NCBI RefSeq assembly: GCF_026339935.1
Contig: NZ_JAPEPX010000001.1
Coordinates: forward strand, 3,548,001 to 3,612,000
DNA: 64,000 nt
Reading direction: 5' to 3'
Origin: Streptomyces sp. NBC_01551
Lineage (GTDB): Bacteria > Actinomycetota > Actinomycetes > Streptomycetales > Streptomycetaceae
Shown here in pieces: positions 27,099 to 35,039 of this stretch. Within the stretch, counting starts at the first letter, position 1. Each line of letters opens with the position of its first letter. Position numbers and translations under genes: made by a program. The notes below the pieces were generated by a model. That model was not told the DNA's origin. It worked only from the letters and a program-made list of their open reading frames with translations, and did not search any database.

Positions 27099-28577
27099 TC
27101 ACCGGCCGGCGGGCTGAGTGGTGGCGAACCAGCGGTCGAGGGCTTCGGTGAGGTCGTCGGTGTTGCCGGGGGCGGCCCAGGCGACGTAGCCGTCGGGGCG
27201 GATGAGGACGGAATCGGTCGTGGGGGCGGCGTCGGTGGTCCAGGTGCCGGTGACGACGTCGACGCGGCCCGCGAGCCCGTCGGTGAGTTCGGCGGCCAGG
27301 GCGGGGTCGGTGGTGATGAGGACGCCGTGTCCGGTGTGCAGGAGTTCGGCGACGCGGGTGCGGGTGCCGTCGGGGAGGGTGAGTTCGCGCTCGGGCGGCA
27401 TGCGCAGGCCGAGCAGCGGGTGGTCGCCCTTGCCGAGGTCGTAGCGGATGCCGAGACCGCTGACGATCCCGGCGACCTGCTCCGCGGCCCCCTTGTGGGC
27501 CAGCAGCTCGCCCATGACCTCGCGGACCGGGTCCATCGGCGCCTCGCCGAGGTAGATCTTCGAGGCCGCCCGGGCGTTGCGGATCAACTCCCGTCCGACT
27601 GGTTGGCGTTCGGCGTGGTACGTGTCGAGCAGGCCCTCGGGGGCCCGGCCCTTGACCGTCGCCGCCAGCTTCCAGCCGAGGTTCGCGGCGTCCTGGAGTC
27701 CGGCGCTGAGCCCCCAGGCGGCCAGCGGCGGGATCTCGTGCGCGGCGTCGCCCGCCAGCAGGACCCGGCCGCGCCGGTACTCGTCGGCCAGCGCGGCGGA
27801 GTTGCCGCAGGCCCACAGCCACTGGGGCTCGGCGTCGTCGATCGACTCACCCGTCAGCCGCCGCCAGGCGTCGGCGACTTCGGCGAAGGTCAGCGCACCC
27901 GGGTCCGGGCGGGCCGGCAGCGAGAGGTCGTGGATGACGATGCGCAGGCGCCCGCCGCCCAGCGGGGTGCACACCACCATGCTGCCGCCGGGCAGTCGCT
28001 CCCCGATGGGCCGCGGGCGCAGCGCGACGCCGGTGATCTCCGCGGTGTACATGCCGCGGGTGGGCTCCCAGCCGGGAGCCGGGATCCCGGCCAGCGTGCG
28101 GACGGTGCTTCCCGCGCCGTCGCAGCCGACCACGTACGCCGCGTTCTCCTCGCCGGGGCCGTCGGGGCCCGCGTAGGAGACCACGACGCCCTCGGGGGTC
28201 TCGCGCAGTCCCGTCACCTCGCGGCTGCGGCGCACCGGGACGCCGAGCTCGGCCAGCCAGCCGCCGAGCGCCTCCTCGGTGCGGGCCTGGGAGAGGCCGA
28301 GCACTCCGCTGTGGTCCTCGTCGAGCATGCCGAGGTCGAAGCGGACCCCGCCGAAGTGCCCCATCGGGCCCCACCGGAACTCGCCCAGCCGGGGGAGCAG
28401 CCCGCGCTGTCCCAGCGACTCGGCGGCCCGCCGGTTGAAGCCGAGGGCGCGCGATTCGCCGCTCGGCGCGGGCAGCTTGTCGTAGACGACCACGTCCACT
28501 CCGCCCAGGCGGAGTTCTCCGGCCAGCATCAGGCCGACCGGCCCGGCACCCACCACGATGACGTCAGTAGTTTTCAT
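27099..28577 (-). CDS. FAD-dependent aromatic monooxygenase 3
   Basis: The 492-residue enzyme is a paralogue of monooxygenase 2: VIVVGAGPVGLMLAGELRL, VGCDGAGSTVRTLAG and GRVLLAGDAAHEIPPLAAWG. The last motif is altered compared with its neighbours (HVQPPAMAQG, HIHLPAGGQG), so the active-site lid may differ. The C-terminal domain is shared with monooxygenase 2 through the 344-bp tract. It is the first gene of a minus-strand operon whose promoter region, shared with the SDR gene, holds a StrR-type operator. The function is probably a tailoring oxidation. Confidence 0.9.
   Translation of the reverse strand: MKTTDVIVVGAGPVGLMLAGELRLGGVDVVVYDKLPAPSGESRALGFNRRAAESLGQRGLLPRLGEFRWGPMGHFGGVRFDLGMLDEDHSGVLGLSQARTEEALGGWLAELGVPVRRSREVTGLRETPEGVVVSYAGPDGPGEENAAYVVGCDGAGSTVRTLAGIPAPGWEPTRGMYTAEITGVALRPRPIGERLPGGSMVVCTPLGGGRLRIVIHDLSLPARPDPGALTFAEVADAWRRLTGESIDDAEPQWLWACGNSAALADEYRRGRVLLAGDAAHEIPPLAAWGLSAGLQDAANLGWKLAATVKGRAPEGLLDTYHAERQPVGRELIRNARAASKIYLGEAPMDPVREVMGELLAHKGAAEQVAGIVSGLGIRYDLGKGDHPLLGLRMPPERELTLPDGTRTRVAELLHTGHGVLITTDPALAAELTDGLAGRVDVVTGTWTTDAAPTTDSVLIRPDGYVAWAAPGNTDDLTEALDRWFATTQPAGR
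27118..27461. repeat. 344-bp near-identical tract, copy B
   Basis: Second copy of the 25616-25959 tract, offset 1502 bp, in the same orientation, at the 3' end of FAD monooxygenase 3. Recombination between copies would fuse the two genes in frame. Confidence 0.9.
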
Positions 28578-28633
28578 AATTCAGGCCTTCTGCGCTCAGG
28601 CAATGGTTGGCCAGGGTGAAGCTACCCATTGGC

Positions 28634-28662
28634 GTTCGACCGAGGAATCACCGTGCTTGAAC
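28634..28662. promoter_or_regulatory. StrR-type operator 3 (FAD monooxygenase 3 / SDR)
   Basis: GTTCGACCG (28634-28642), 11 bp, TGCTTGAAC (28654-28662). Two further TTGAAC half arms follow at 28670-28683. Confidence 0.7.
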
Positions 28663-28745
28663 ACCGATATTGAACGGTTGAACACGGAACCCGAATGGCA
28701 ATGTCGGAGGTGCTCCCGGGTTTTGACCCTTACTACGGTGCAGGC

Positions 28746-29477
28746 ATGAGGAATTCCGAAAAGGTGGCGCTCATTACGGGCGCCAACAAGGGCATCGGCC
28801 TTGCCATCGCGCGGCAGCTCGGTGAGCAGGGCGTCGTCGTCCTCGTCGGCGCGAGGGACGAGGTGCTCGGCAAGCAGGCCGCCGACACGCTGTCCGGCGA
28901 CGGCATCAACGCGGTGCCGCTGCGGCTCGACGTGACGGACCCGGCCTCCGCGGCCGAGGCCGCCGGCGAGATCGAACGGCGCTACGGACGCCTGGACATC
29001 CTCGTGAACAACGCCGGTGTCGCGGGCCGCTTCACCGGGACCGCCGACGAGGCGACCGCCGCCGACCTGCGGGAGGTCTACGAGACCAACGTCTTCGGCG
29101 TGGTCACCGTGACCCACGCGATGCTGCCGCTGCTGCGCCGCGCCGCGGCCGGCCGGGTCGTCAACCTGTCCAGCCACGTGGGGTCGCTGGCCCTGAACTC
29201 GGATCCGCGTTCCCCGCTGGCGGGCGTCAGCATGATCGCCTACCAGTCCTCGAAGACCGCCCTGAACGCGGTCACGGTGGCGTACGCGAAAGAGCTCCGA
29301 GGGACCCCGATCAAGGTCAACGCCGCCCTCCCCGGAGTGGTGGCGACGGACATCAACCACCACCGCGGTCACCGGACACCCGCCGAAGGAGCGGTGATCG
29401 CGGTCCGGCTCGCCCTGCTGGACGAGGCCGGCCCGTCAGGCGAGTGCCTGGCGGACGACGGACCCGTTCCGTGGTAG
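28746..29477 (+). CDS. Short-chain dehydrogenase/reductase
   Basis: This 243-residue classical SDR has ALITGANKGIGLAIARQL, the NNAG motif (LVNNAGVAG), the catalytic Ser in NLSSHVG and Tyr-x3-Lys in YQSSKTALN. The pattern GANKGIG and the long loop before YQSSK resemble carbonyl-reductase-like SDRs rather than the polyketide C-9 ketoreductase, which is encoded at 31434-32216. A tailoring ketone reduction on the polyketide or sugar is likely. ATG 28746 has only a weak ribosome binding site. It leads a plus-strand operon with the ACP and NmrA-like genes. Confidence 0.85.
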   Translation: MRNSEKVALITGANKGIGLAIARQLGEQGVVVLVGARDEVLGKQAADTLSGDGINAVPLRLDVTDPASAAEAAGEIERRYGRLDILVNNAGVAGRFTGTADEATAADLREVYETNVFGVVTVTHAMLPLLRRAAAGRVVNLSSHVGSLALNSDPRSPLAGVSMIAYQSSKTALNAVTVAYAKELRGTPIKVNAALPGVVATDINHHRGHRTPAEGAVIAVRLALLDEAGPSGECLADDGPVPW

Positions 29478-29511
29478 CGCGGAACGCGCCAACAGAGAAA
29501 GAGGGACGGTC

Positions 29512-29781
29512 TTGTACCAGATCACGATCAGCGACCTCCAGACCATCATGCGCCAGTGCGCGGGCGAGGACGAGGACGCGCTGTCGCTCGAACAGGCGCC
29601 CGACCGTCCCTTCGAGGAGCTGGGGTACGACTCCCTCGCGCTGCTCGAAACGCTCAGCAGGATCGAGCGGGACTACGGCGTCGAGCTCTGTGAGGACAAG
29701 GTCGGCGGGATAGACACCGCCGCGGAACTCGTCGACTTCGTCAACTCGCTGTTGCAGCTGAAGGTGATGTCGGCGGTCTGA
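29512..29781 (+). CDS. Type II PKS acyl carrier protein
   Basis: The 89-residue acidic protein has the phosphopantetheine site LGYDSLALLETLSRIE, with Ser near residue 44, and the usual four-helix ACP spacing. The start is TTG 29512, preceded by GAGGG. It is the only ACP seen and lies about 30 kb from KS-alpha/KS-beta, whereas the three minimal PKS genes are normally adjacent. It sits between an SDR and an NmrA-like gene. It would carry the growing decaketide and interact with the KS pair. Confidence 0.93.
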   Translation: MYQITISDLQTIMRQCAGEDEDALSLEQAPDRPFEELGYDSLALLETLSRIERDYGVELCEDKVGGIDTAAELVDFVNSLLQLKVMSAV

Positions 29782-29895
29782 TCCACCGAGGGGTCGCGCG
29801 TGGGAACGCGCGGGGCAACGCGGCCGTTCGCGGCCTTCACATCTGATCGTCATGCCGGGCGGGGACCCGGCCGGCAAGAGACATGGAGACAGACA

Positions 29896-30774
29896 GTGGC
29901 GGTTGAAGGATCGATTCTGGTGCTGGGCGGTACCGGCCGGCAGGGCGGGGCGGTGGCCCGCGAACTGCTGCGGCGCGGGCGTACCGTGCACGCCCTGGTC
30001 CGCGACCCGGGCAAGGCGCAGGCGCGGGCCCTTCAGGAGGCGGGCGCGGTCCTCGTCCGCGGTGACCTGGACGACGAGGCGTCGCTGCTCGCGGCGATGG
30101 AGGGCGTCCACGGGGTGTTCAGCGTCCAGACGTTCCGGGGCCCCGGCGGGTGCGAGGCGGAGGAGCGGCAGGGCAGGGCGGTCGCCGACGCGGCCGTGCG
30201 GGCCGGCGTCGGGCACTTCGTCTACAGCTCGGTCGGCGGCGCGGACCGCGACACCCGGGTCCCGCACTTCGAGAGCAAGCTGAGGATCGAGGAGTACCTG
30301 CGGACGCTCGACCTGCCGACCACGGTGCTGCGGCCGGTCATGTTCCACGACATCCTCCTCGACATCGCCCCGCGTCCGGTGGAGGGCGAGCTCGTGCTCT
30401 CCCTGTGGCTGGACCCCGGGACCTCGGTGCAGCTCATCGCGACCAGCGACATCGGCGCGTTCGCCGCGGACGCCTTCGAGAACCCGGACGCCTGGCTGGG
30501 CCGGGTGGTCGAGATCGCCGGCGACGACCTGACCGGGCCGCAGATGGCCGCGGCCTTCGAGGCCGTGTCCGGGGTCCCGACGCGGTTCCAGCAGCTGCCC
30601 ATCGAGCCGCTGCGCGCGAACCGCGAGGACCTGGCGAACATGTTCGACTGGTTCGAGCGCGACGGTTACCACGCCGACCTGCCGGAACTGCGCCGGAGCA
30701 GGCCGGACCTCGTCTCGCTGGAGGCATGGCTGAGCGACAACTGGACCTCGCCCCTGGTCACGTCCGGAACCTGA
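29896..30774 (+). CDS. NmrA-like NAD(P)-binding protein
   Basis: This 292-residue protein is an atypical SDR of the NmrA/HSCARG group: ILVLGGTGRQGGAVARELLRRG (nucleotide binding), FSVQTFRGPGGCEAEERQG, a VYSSVGGAD segment and a conserved RPVMFHDIL. NmrA-like proteins in type II clusters act as reductases or accessory oxidoreductases for angucycline and anthracycline steps; some only sense NADP. GTG 29896 follows GGAGACA. It ends 8 bp before the convergent DsbA-like gene, with a short shared hairpin. Confidence 0.85.
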   Translation: MAVEGSILVLGGTGRQGGAVARELLRRGRTVHALVRDPGKAQARALQEAGAVLVRGDLDDEASLLAAMEGVHGVFSVQTFRGPGGCEAEERQGRAVADAAVRAGVGHFVYSSVGGADRDTRVPHFESKLRIEEYLRTLDLPTTVLRPVMFHDILLDIAPRPVEGELVLSLWLDPGTSVQLIATSDIGAFAADAFENPDAWLGRVVEIAGDDLTGPQMAAAFEAVSGVPTRFQQLPIEPLRANREDLANMFDWFERDGYHADLPELRRSRPDLVSLEAWLSDNWTSPLVTSGT

Positions 30775-30788
30775 CCCGGATCTCAGGT
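30769..30788. terminator. Weak shared hairpin at convergent gene ends
   Basis: ACCTGA and TCAGGT (30769-30788) form a 6-bp stem across the two stop codons. It is weak, and read-through is possible. Confidence 0.3.
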
Positions 30789-31400
30789 GAAGATCGGATC
30801 GCGGGTGCGGGTGCGCTTGAGTTCGAAGAACCCGTCGGTGGCGGCCATGGCGAGGAAGCCGTCCCACAGCCGCAGCGCGGCGTCGCCGCGCGGGGTCGGC
30901 GTCACCACGGGACCGAAGAACGCCACGTCCCCCACCGCGATGACAGGGGTGCCCACCTCGGTGCCGACGCGGCCGATGCCGTCGTTGTGCGAAGCGCGCA
31001 CCGCGGCGTCGAACGCGTCGGACCCGGCCGCCTCGGCCAGCGCCGGGTCCAGGCCCGCGGCGGCGAGGGCGGCCGCGTAGGTGGCCCGCTCCTTGGGCGC
31101 CTTGTGCGGGTGGAACCGGGTGCCGAGTTCGGTGTAGAGCCGGCCCAGCACCTCGGACCCGTACCGCTCCTCGGCGGCGGCGCAGACCCGCACCGGCTCC
31201 ATGCGCAGGGCCAGGTTGCGGTGCCAGCGCTCGGGCAGGTCGGGGCGCCCCTCGTTGAGCACGCTCAGGCTCATGATGTGCCAGCGGACTTCAAGGGGCC
31301 GTTGCCGGGCGACCTCCAGGATCCAGCGGGAGGTCAGCCACGCCCAGGGACAGGTGGGGTCGAACCAGAAATCCACCGGTATCGGGGTGTCGTCCCGCAC
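30783..31400 (-). CDS. DsbA-family protein, mycothiol-dependent reductase type
   Basis: This 205-residue thioredoxin-fold protein has the active-site stretch FWFDPTCPWAWLTSRW near residue 15, the pattern of the actinobacterial Rv2466c/Mrx2 group (mycothiol-dependent nitroreductases), and GTPVIAV before the cis-Pro region near 150. Only one Cys is in the motif. Such enzymes use mycothiol to reduce electrophiles. In a cluster for a reactive diazo quinone it may serve detoxification or an actual reductive step. GTG 31400 has a perfect AAGGAGG. It follows the ketoreductase gene by 33 bp. Confidence 0.8.
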   Translation of the reverse strand: MRDDTPIPVDFWFDPTCPWAWLTSRWILEVARQRPLEVRWHIMSLSVLNEGRPDLPERWHRNLALRMEPVRVCAAAEERYGSEVLGRLYTELGTRFHPHKAPKERATYAAALAAAGLDPALAEAAGSDAFDAAVRASHNDGIGRVGTEVGTPVIAVGDVAFFGPVVTPTPRGDAALRLWDGFLAMAATDGFFELKRTRTRDPIFT

Positions 31401-31433
31401 GGCGGCCTCCTTGAAGTGTCGGTGGGATCGGGA

Positions 31434-32216
31434 TCAGTAGTTTCCGAGGCCGCCGCAGACGTTGATCGCCTGGGCTGTCACGGGCGCCGCCGCGTCGGAG
31501 ACCAGGTAGGCGACGAGGCCGGCCACCTCCTCGGCGGTGGAGTAGCGGCCGAGCGGGATCTTCGCCTCGAAGCGCTCCAGGATCTCCGCCTCGGTCGTCT
31601 CGAAGTGCGCGGCGTAGCCCTGGCGCACGCGCTGCGCCATCGGGGTCTCGACGTAGCCGGGGCAGACGGCGTTGACCGTGACGCCGGTCTTCGCCAGCTC
31701 CAGCCCGAGGGCCTTGGTGAAGCCGATGACGCCGTGCTTGGATGCCGAGTAGGGGGCGCCGAGCACGACGCCCTGCTTGCCGCCGGTCGAGGCGATGTTG
31801 ATGATCCGGCCCCAGCCGCGCTGCACCAGCCCCGCGTTCAGCACCGCGCGGGTCATCAGGAAGACGCTGTTCAGGTTGGTGTCGATCACGTCGTACCAGA
31901 GCTCGTCCGCGATCTCCGCGGTCGCGCCGCCGCCGCTGCGCCCGGCGTTGTTGACCAGGATGTCGACCCGCCCGTAGCGCTCGACGACCGTCTCGACGAG
32001 GCGCGCGACGTCGTCCGGCTTGCGGACGTCCGCGGCCAGGCCGTCGACGTCGTGGCCGTCCGCCCGGAGCTTGTCGACGGTCTCCCGGACGGTCTCGGCG
32101 CTGCGCGCGCAGAGGAAGACGCGGAGCCCCTGGCTCGCGAGGTTCTCGGCGATCGCCAGGCCGATTCCGCTCGTCCCGCCGGTGATGAGCGCTACCTGCT
32201 GTCCGTTCTCGGCCAT
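31434..32216 (-). CDS. Polyketide ketoreductase (ActIII/C-9 type)
   Basis: The 260-residue SDR matches aromatic polyketide C-9 ketoreductases: ALITGGTSGIGLAIAENL, LVNNAGRSGGG, NIASTGGKQG, YSASKHGVIGFTK, VNAVCPGYVETPMA and the terminal NVCGGLGNY that is a hallmark of the group. It reduces the C-9 ketone of the nascent poly-beta-ketone. AAGGAG precedes ATG 32216. It is divergent from the methyltransferase-like gene and shares with it the most perfect StrR-type operator in the window. Confidence 0.95.
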   Translation of the reverse strand: MAENGQQVALITGGTSGIGLAIAENLASQGLRVFLCARSAETVRETVDKLRADGHDVDGLAADVRKPDDVARLVETVVERYGRVDILVNNAGRSGGGATAEIADELWYDVIDTNLNSVFLMTRAVLNAGLVQRGWGRIINIASTGGKQGVVLGAPYSASKHGVIGFTKALGLELAKTGVTVNAVCPGYVETPMAQRVRQGYAAHFETTEAEILERFEAKIPLGRYSTAEEVAGLVAYLVSDAAAPVTAQAINVCGGLGNY

Positions 32217-32308
32217 TCCGCCTGCTCCTTCTGGGGGTGTATGGGGGGCGCGGCACAATCTGACAAGGGGGGCCGGATTCCCGGTCGAGCGCCGGTAGAG
32301 GTGGGGCT

Positions 32309-32337
32309 GTTCAACCGCCCGGATTCTTCGGTTGAAC
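32309..32337. promoter_or_regulatory. StrR-type operator 4, perfect palindromic arms (ketoreductase / methyltransferase-like)
   Basis: GTTCAACCG (32309-32317), 11 bp, CGGTTGAAC (32329-32337): the arms are exact reverse complements. It lies centrally in the 220-bp divergent region. Confidence 0.85.
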
Positions 32338-32436
32338 GTTCAGGCAAAAATTCCGCATAGAGCCGGAGTTGCGGGTCGCAGAAGCGTCGACCTATCGTCC
32401 TGGAATCCACGAAAAAGGCGCTCTGAAAGGAAAGTC

Positions 32437-33465
32437 ATGTCCGCAATTCCCGAAGTCCGTGACCAGTCGGACTCGTATGCGCTGCTCGATCTCATTCAGG
32501 GTGCCGTGATCACCCAGGCGCTTTCCGTCGCGGCCAAGCTCGGCATCGCGGACGTCCTCGCCGACGGGCCGCTGTCCGCCGCCGACATCGCCGCGCGGGT
32601 CGGTTCCGACGCCACGGCGACCCACCGGATCCTGCGTGCCCTCGCCGGCCACGGCGTGTTCGCGATCCGCCCCGACGGCCTGATCGAGCAGTCGCCGCTG
32701 TCCGACAAGCTCCGTGACGACGCGCCGGACTCGATGCGCGGCTTCGCCCTGCTGATGAACCACCCGCTGCTGTGGGAGGAGTGGGGCCAGCTGTTCACGA
32801 CCGTGGAGACCGGCGAGCCCAACCTGCCGAAGCTGCGCGGCATGGGCGCGCTGGACTTCTTCCACGCGACCCCGGAGTACGCGGCCGTCTTCTTCCACGC
32901 GTTCGGCAAGCTCTCGGAGTCGGAGACCGACCCGATCCTGGCCGCCTACGACTTCTCCCAGTTCAACACCGTCGTCGACGTCATCGCGGGACGCGGCAAC
33001 CTGCTGGCGGGCATCCTCAAGCAGTCGCCGAACGTCAAGGGCGTGCTGTACGACTCCGAGGTCGCGACCGTCGACTCGCCCTCGCTCTTCGAGGCGGCCG
33101 GTGTCGCGGACCGGCTCACGATCGAGCACGGCGGTTACCTGGACAAGCTGCCGACGGGCGGCGACGCCTACCTCTTCAAGCACATCATCCACGACTTCTC
33201 CGAGGCCGACGCCATCACGGCGCTGCGCAACGCCCGTGAGGCGATCGGCCCCGACGGCAAGCTCCTCGTCATCGAGTACGTGCTCCCGGAGAACGGCGAG
33301 CACCACCTCGGCAACACCATCGACCTCTGGCTGATGCTGATGCTCGGCGCCCAGGACCGCACGCTCGCGCAGTACACCGAGCTGTTCGCGAAGGCCGGCT
33401 TCAAGGTCACCCGGGCCGTTCCCACCAGCGCGCCGATCTCCGTCATCGAGGCGATCCCGGCCTGA
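32437..33465 (+). CDS. O-methyltransferase-like protein, AlpH type (probably SAM-independent)
   Basis: This 342-residue protein has the fold signature of class I O-methyltransferases of aromatic polyketide clusters: a winged-helix dimerisation part (residues 1-100), LDFFHATPEYAAVFFHAFG, the GHGVF segment, and the catalytic-type FKHIIHDFSEADAI. The SAM-binding motif, normally DVGGGxG, reads DVIAGRGN (residues 181-188). AlpH of kinamycin biosynthesis is described as a methyltransferase-like protein that couples glutamylhydrazine to the polyketide without SAM. The cluster's glutamylhydrazine genes make the same role likely here. ATG 32437 follows GAAAGGAAAG. It leads the operon running to 39434. 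Confidence 0.8.
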   Translation: MSAIPEVRDQSDSYALLDLIQGAVITQALSVAAKLGIADVLADGPLSAADIAARVGSDATATHRILRALAGHGVFAIRPDGLIEQSPLSDKLRDDAPDSMRGFALLMNHPLLWEEWGQLFTTVETGEPNLPKLRGMGALDFFHATPEYAAVFFHAFGKLSESETDPILAAYDFSQFNTVVDVIAGRGNLLAGILKQSPNVKGVLYDSEVATVDSPSLFEAAGVADRLTIEHGGYLDKLPTGGDAYLFKHIIHDFSEADAITALRNAREAIGPDGKLLVIEYVLPENGEHHLGNTIDLWLMLMLGAQDRTLAQYTELFAKAGFKVTRAVPTSAPISVIEAIPA

Positions 33466-33521
33466 TCCCGGCGGGCTAACCCGGTCCCCCATCACAGGAC
33501 TCGAGGGTCAGGACAGGAAAA

Positions 33522-35039
33522 ATGGATACCGATGTCATAGTGATCGGCGCAGGTCCCGCGGGCCTGACGCTCGCGGCCGAGCTCCGCCTCGGCGGCGCCG
33601 ACGTCATCGTCTTCGAGCAGCGGGCCGAGCGGAGCTGGGAGTCGCGTGGCATCGGCTTCACCGCGCGCGCCACCGAGATGTTCCACCAGCGCGGGATCCT
33701 CGAACGCCTGGAGAACATCGAGATCACCCGCCAGGGCCACTTCGGCGGCATTCCGATCGACTACGGGGTGCTGGAGGGTTCGCACTTCGGAGTGCGCGGC
33801 GCGCCCCAGTACAAGATCGAGGAGATGCTGGAGACCCGGGCGCTGGAGCTGGGCGTGATCCTGCGCCGCAGCTACGAGTTCCACGGCGTGAGCGAGAGCG
33901 CGGACGGCGTCACCGCGAGCGTGCGCGGGCCGGCCGGGCCCGAGGAGTACACCGCCCGCTACCTGGTGGGCTGCGACGGCGGGCGGAGCACCGTACGGCA
34001 CCTGACGGGCTTCGAGTTCGCCGGCTCCGACGCCACCCGCGAGATGTACCTGGCGGACGTCAGCGGCGCCGACATCAAGCCGCGGATGATCGGTGAGCTG
34101 CTGCCGAACGGCATGATCATGGCAGCGCCGCTGGAGAAGGACTACACCCGCATCATCGTGTGCGAGAACGGCACGCCGCCGGACCGGGGCCGCGAGGTGA
34201 CCTTCACCCAGGTCGCCGACGCCTGGCAGCGGCTGACCGGCGACTCGATCCACCACGGCCACGCGCGCTGGGTGAGCAGCTTCACCGACGCGACCCGCCA
34301 GGCCACCGAGTACCGGCGCGGCCGGGTGCTGCTCGCCGGGGACGCCGCGCACATCCACCTCCCCGCCGGCGGGCAGGGACTGAGCGTCGGTGTGCAGGAC
34401 GCGTACAACCTCGGCTGGAAGCTGGCGGCGACGCTGGGGGGCTGGGCCCCCGAGGGCCTCCTCGACACCTACCACACCGAGCGCCACCCGGTGGGGGAGC
34501 GGGTCCTGCGCAACACGCTCGCCCAGGGGACGCTCAACCTGACCGGCAGGTCGGTCGAGCCGCTGCGGGCGATCATGGCGGAGATCATCGCGATCCGGCC
34601 GGTCGCGCGGCACCTGTCCGGCATGGTCAGCGGTTTCGACATCCGCTACGCGATGGACGGACCCGGCGCCGGCCGGCCCGCGCACCCGCTGCTCGGCACC
34701 CGGATGGCCGACCGCGAGCTGGAGCTCGCCGGCGGCGGCCACGACCGAACCGCCCGGCTGCTGCACCCGGCCCGCGGTGTCCTGATCACCGCCGACGCCT
34801 CGGGCGAGACGAGCCGGGCGGCCGCCGGCTGGGCCGACCGCGTGGACGTGGTCCGGGTGGCGGGCTTCCCCGCCGGACCGGAGGAGAACGGCGCCGCGAC
34901 CGAGTCGGTGCTCGTCCGCCCCGACGGCTACATCGCCTGGACCGCGCCCGACGGGGGCGACCTCGAAGCCGCGCTGCGGCGCTGGTTCGGCGAGGCCGGC
35001 CACAAGCTCCGCAACCCAGAGGAGAAGAAGGAAACGTGA
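33522..35039 (+). CDS. FAD-dependent aromatic monooxygenase 4
   Basis: The 505-residue enzyme of the angucycline hydroxylase group has VIVIGAGPAGLTLAAELRL, VGCDGGRSTVRHLTG, GRVLLAGDAAHIHLPAGGQG and a full C-terminal thioredoxin-like domain with VRPDGYIAWTAP. It resembles the JadH/PgaE/UrdE-type oxygenases that act on prejadomycin-like intermediates (hydroxylation at C-12 and dehydration). GGAAAA lies before ATG 33522. The stop overlaps the GTG of the aromatase gene (GTGA at 35036-35039), consistent with an early-acting enzyme made together with the cyclase. Confidence 0.9.
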   Translation: MDTDVIVIGAGPAGLTLAAELRLGGADVIVFEQRAERSWESRGIGFTARATEMFHQRGILERLENIEITRQGHFGGIPIDYGVLEGSHFGVRGAPQYKIEEMLETRALELGVILRRSYEFHGVSESADGVTASVRGPAGPEEYTARYLVGCDGGRSTVRHLTGFEFAGSDATREMYLADVSGADIKPRMIGELLPNGMIMAAPLEKDYTRIIVCENGTPPDRGREVTFTQVADAWQRLTGDSIHHGHARWVSSFTDATRQATEYRRGRVLLAGDAAHIHLPAGGQGLSVGVQDAYNLGWKLAATLGGWAPEGLLDTYHTERHPVGERVLRNTLAQGTLNLTGRSVEPLRAIMAEIIAIRPVARHLSGMVSGFDIRYAMDGPGAGRPAHPLLGTRMADRELELAGGGHDRTARLLHPARGVLITADASGETSRAAAGWADRVDVVRVAGFPAGPEENGAATESVLVRPDGYIAWTAPDGGDLEAALRRWFGEAGHKLRNPEEKKET

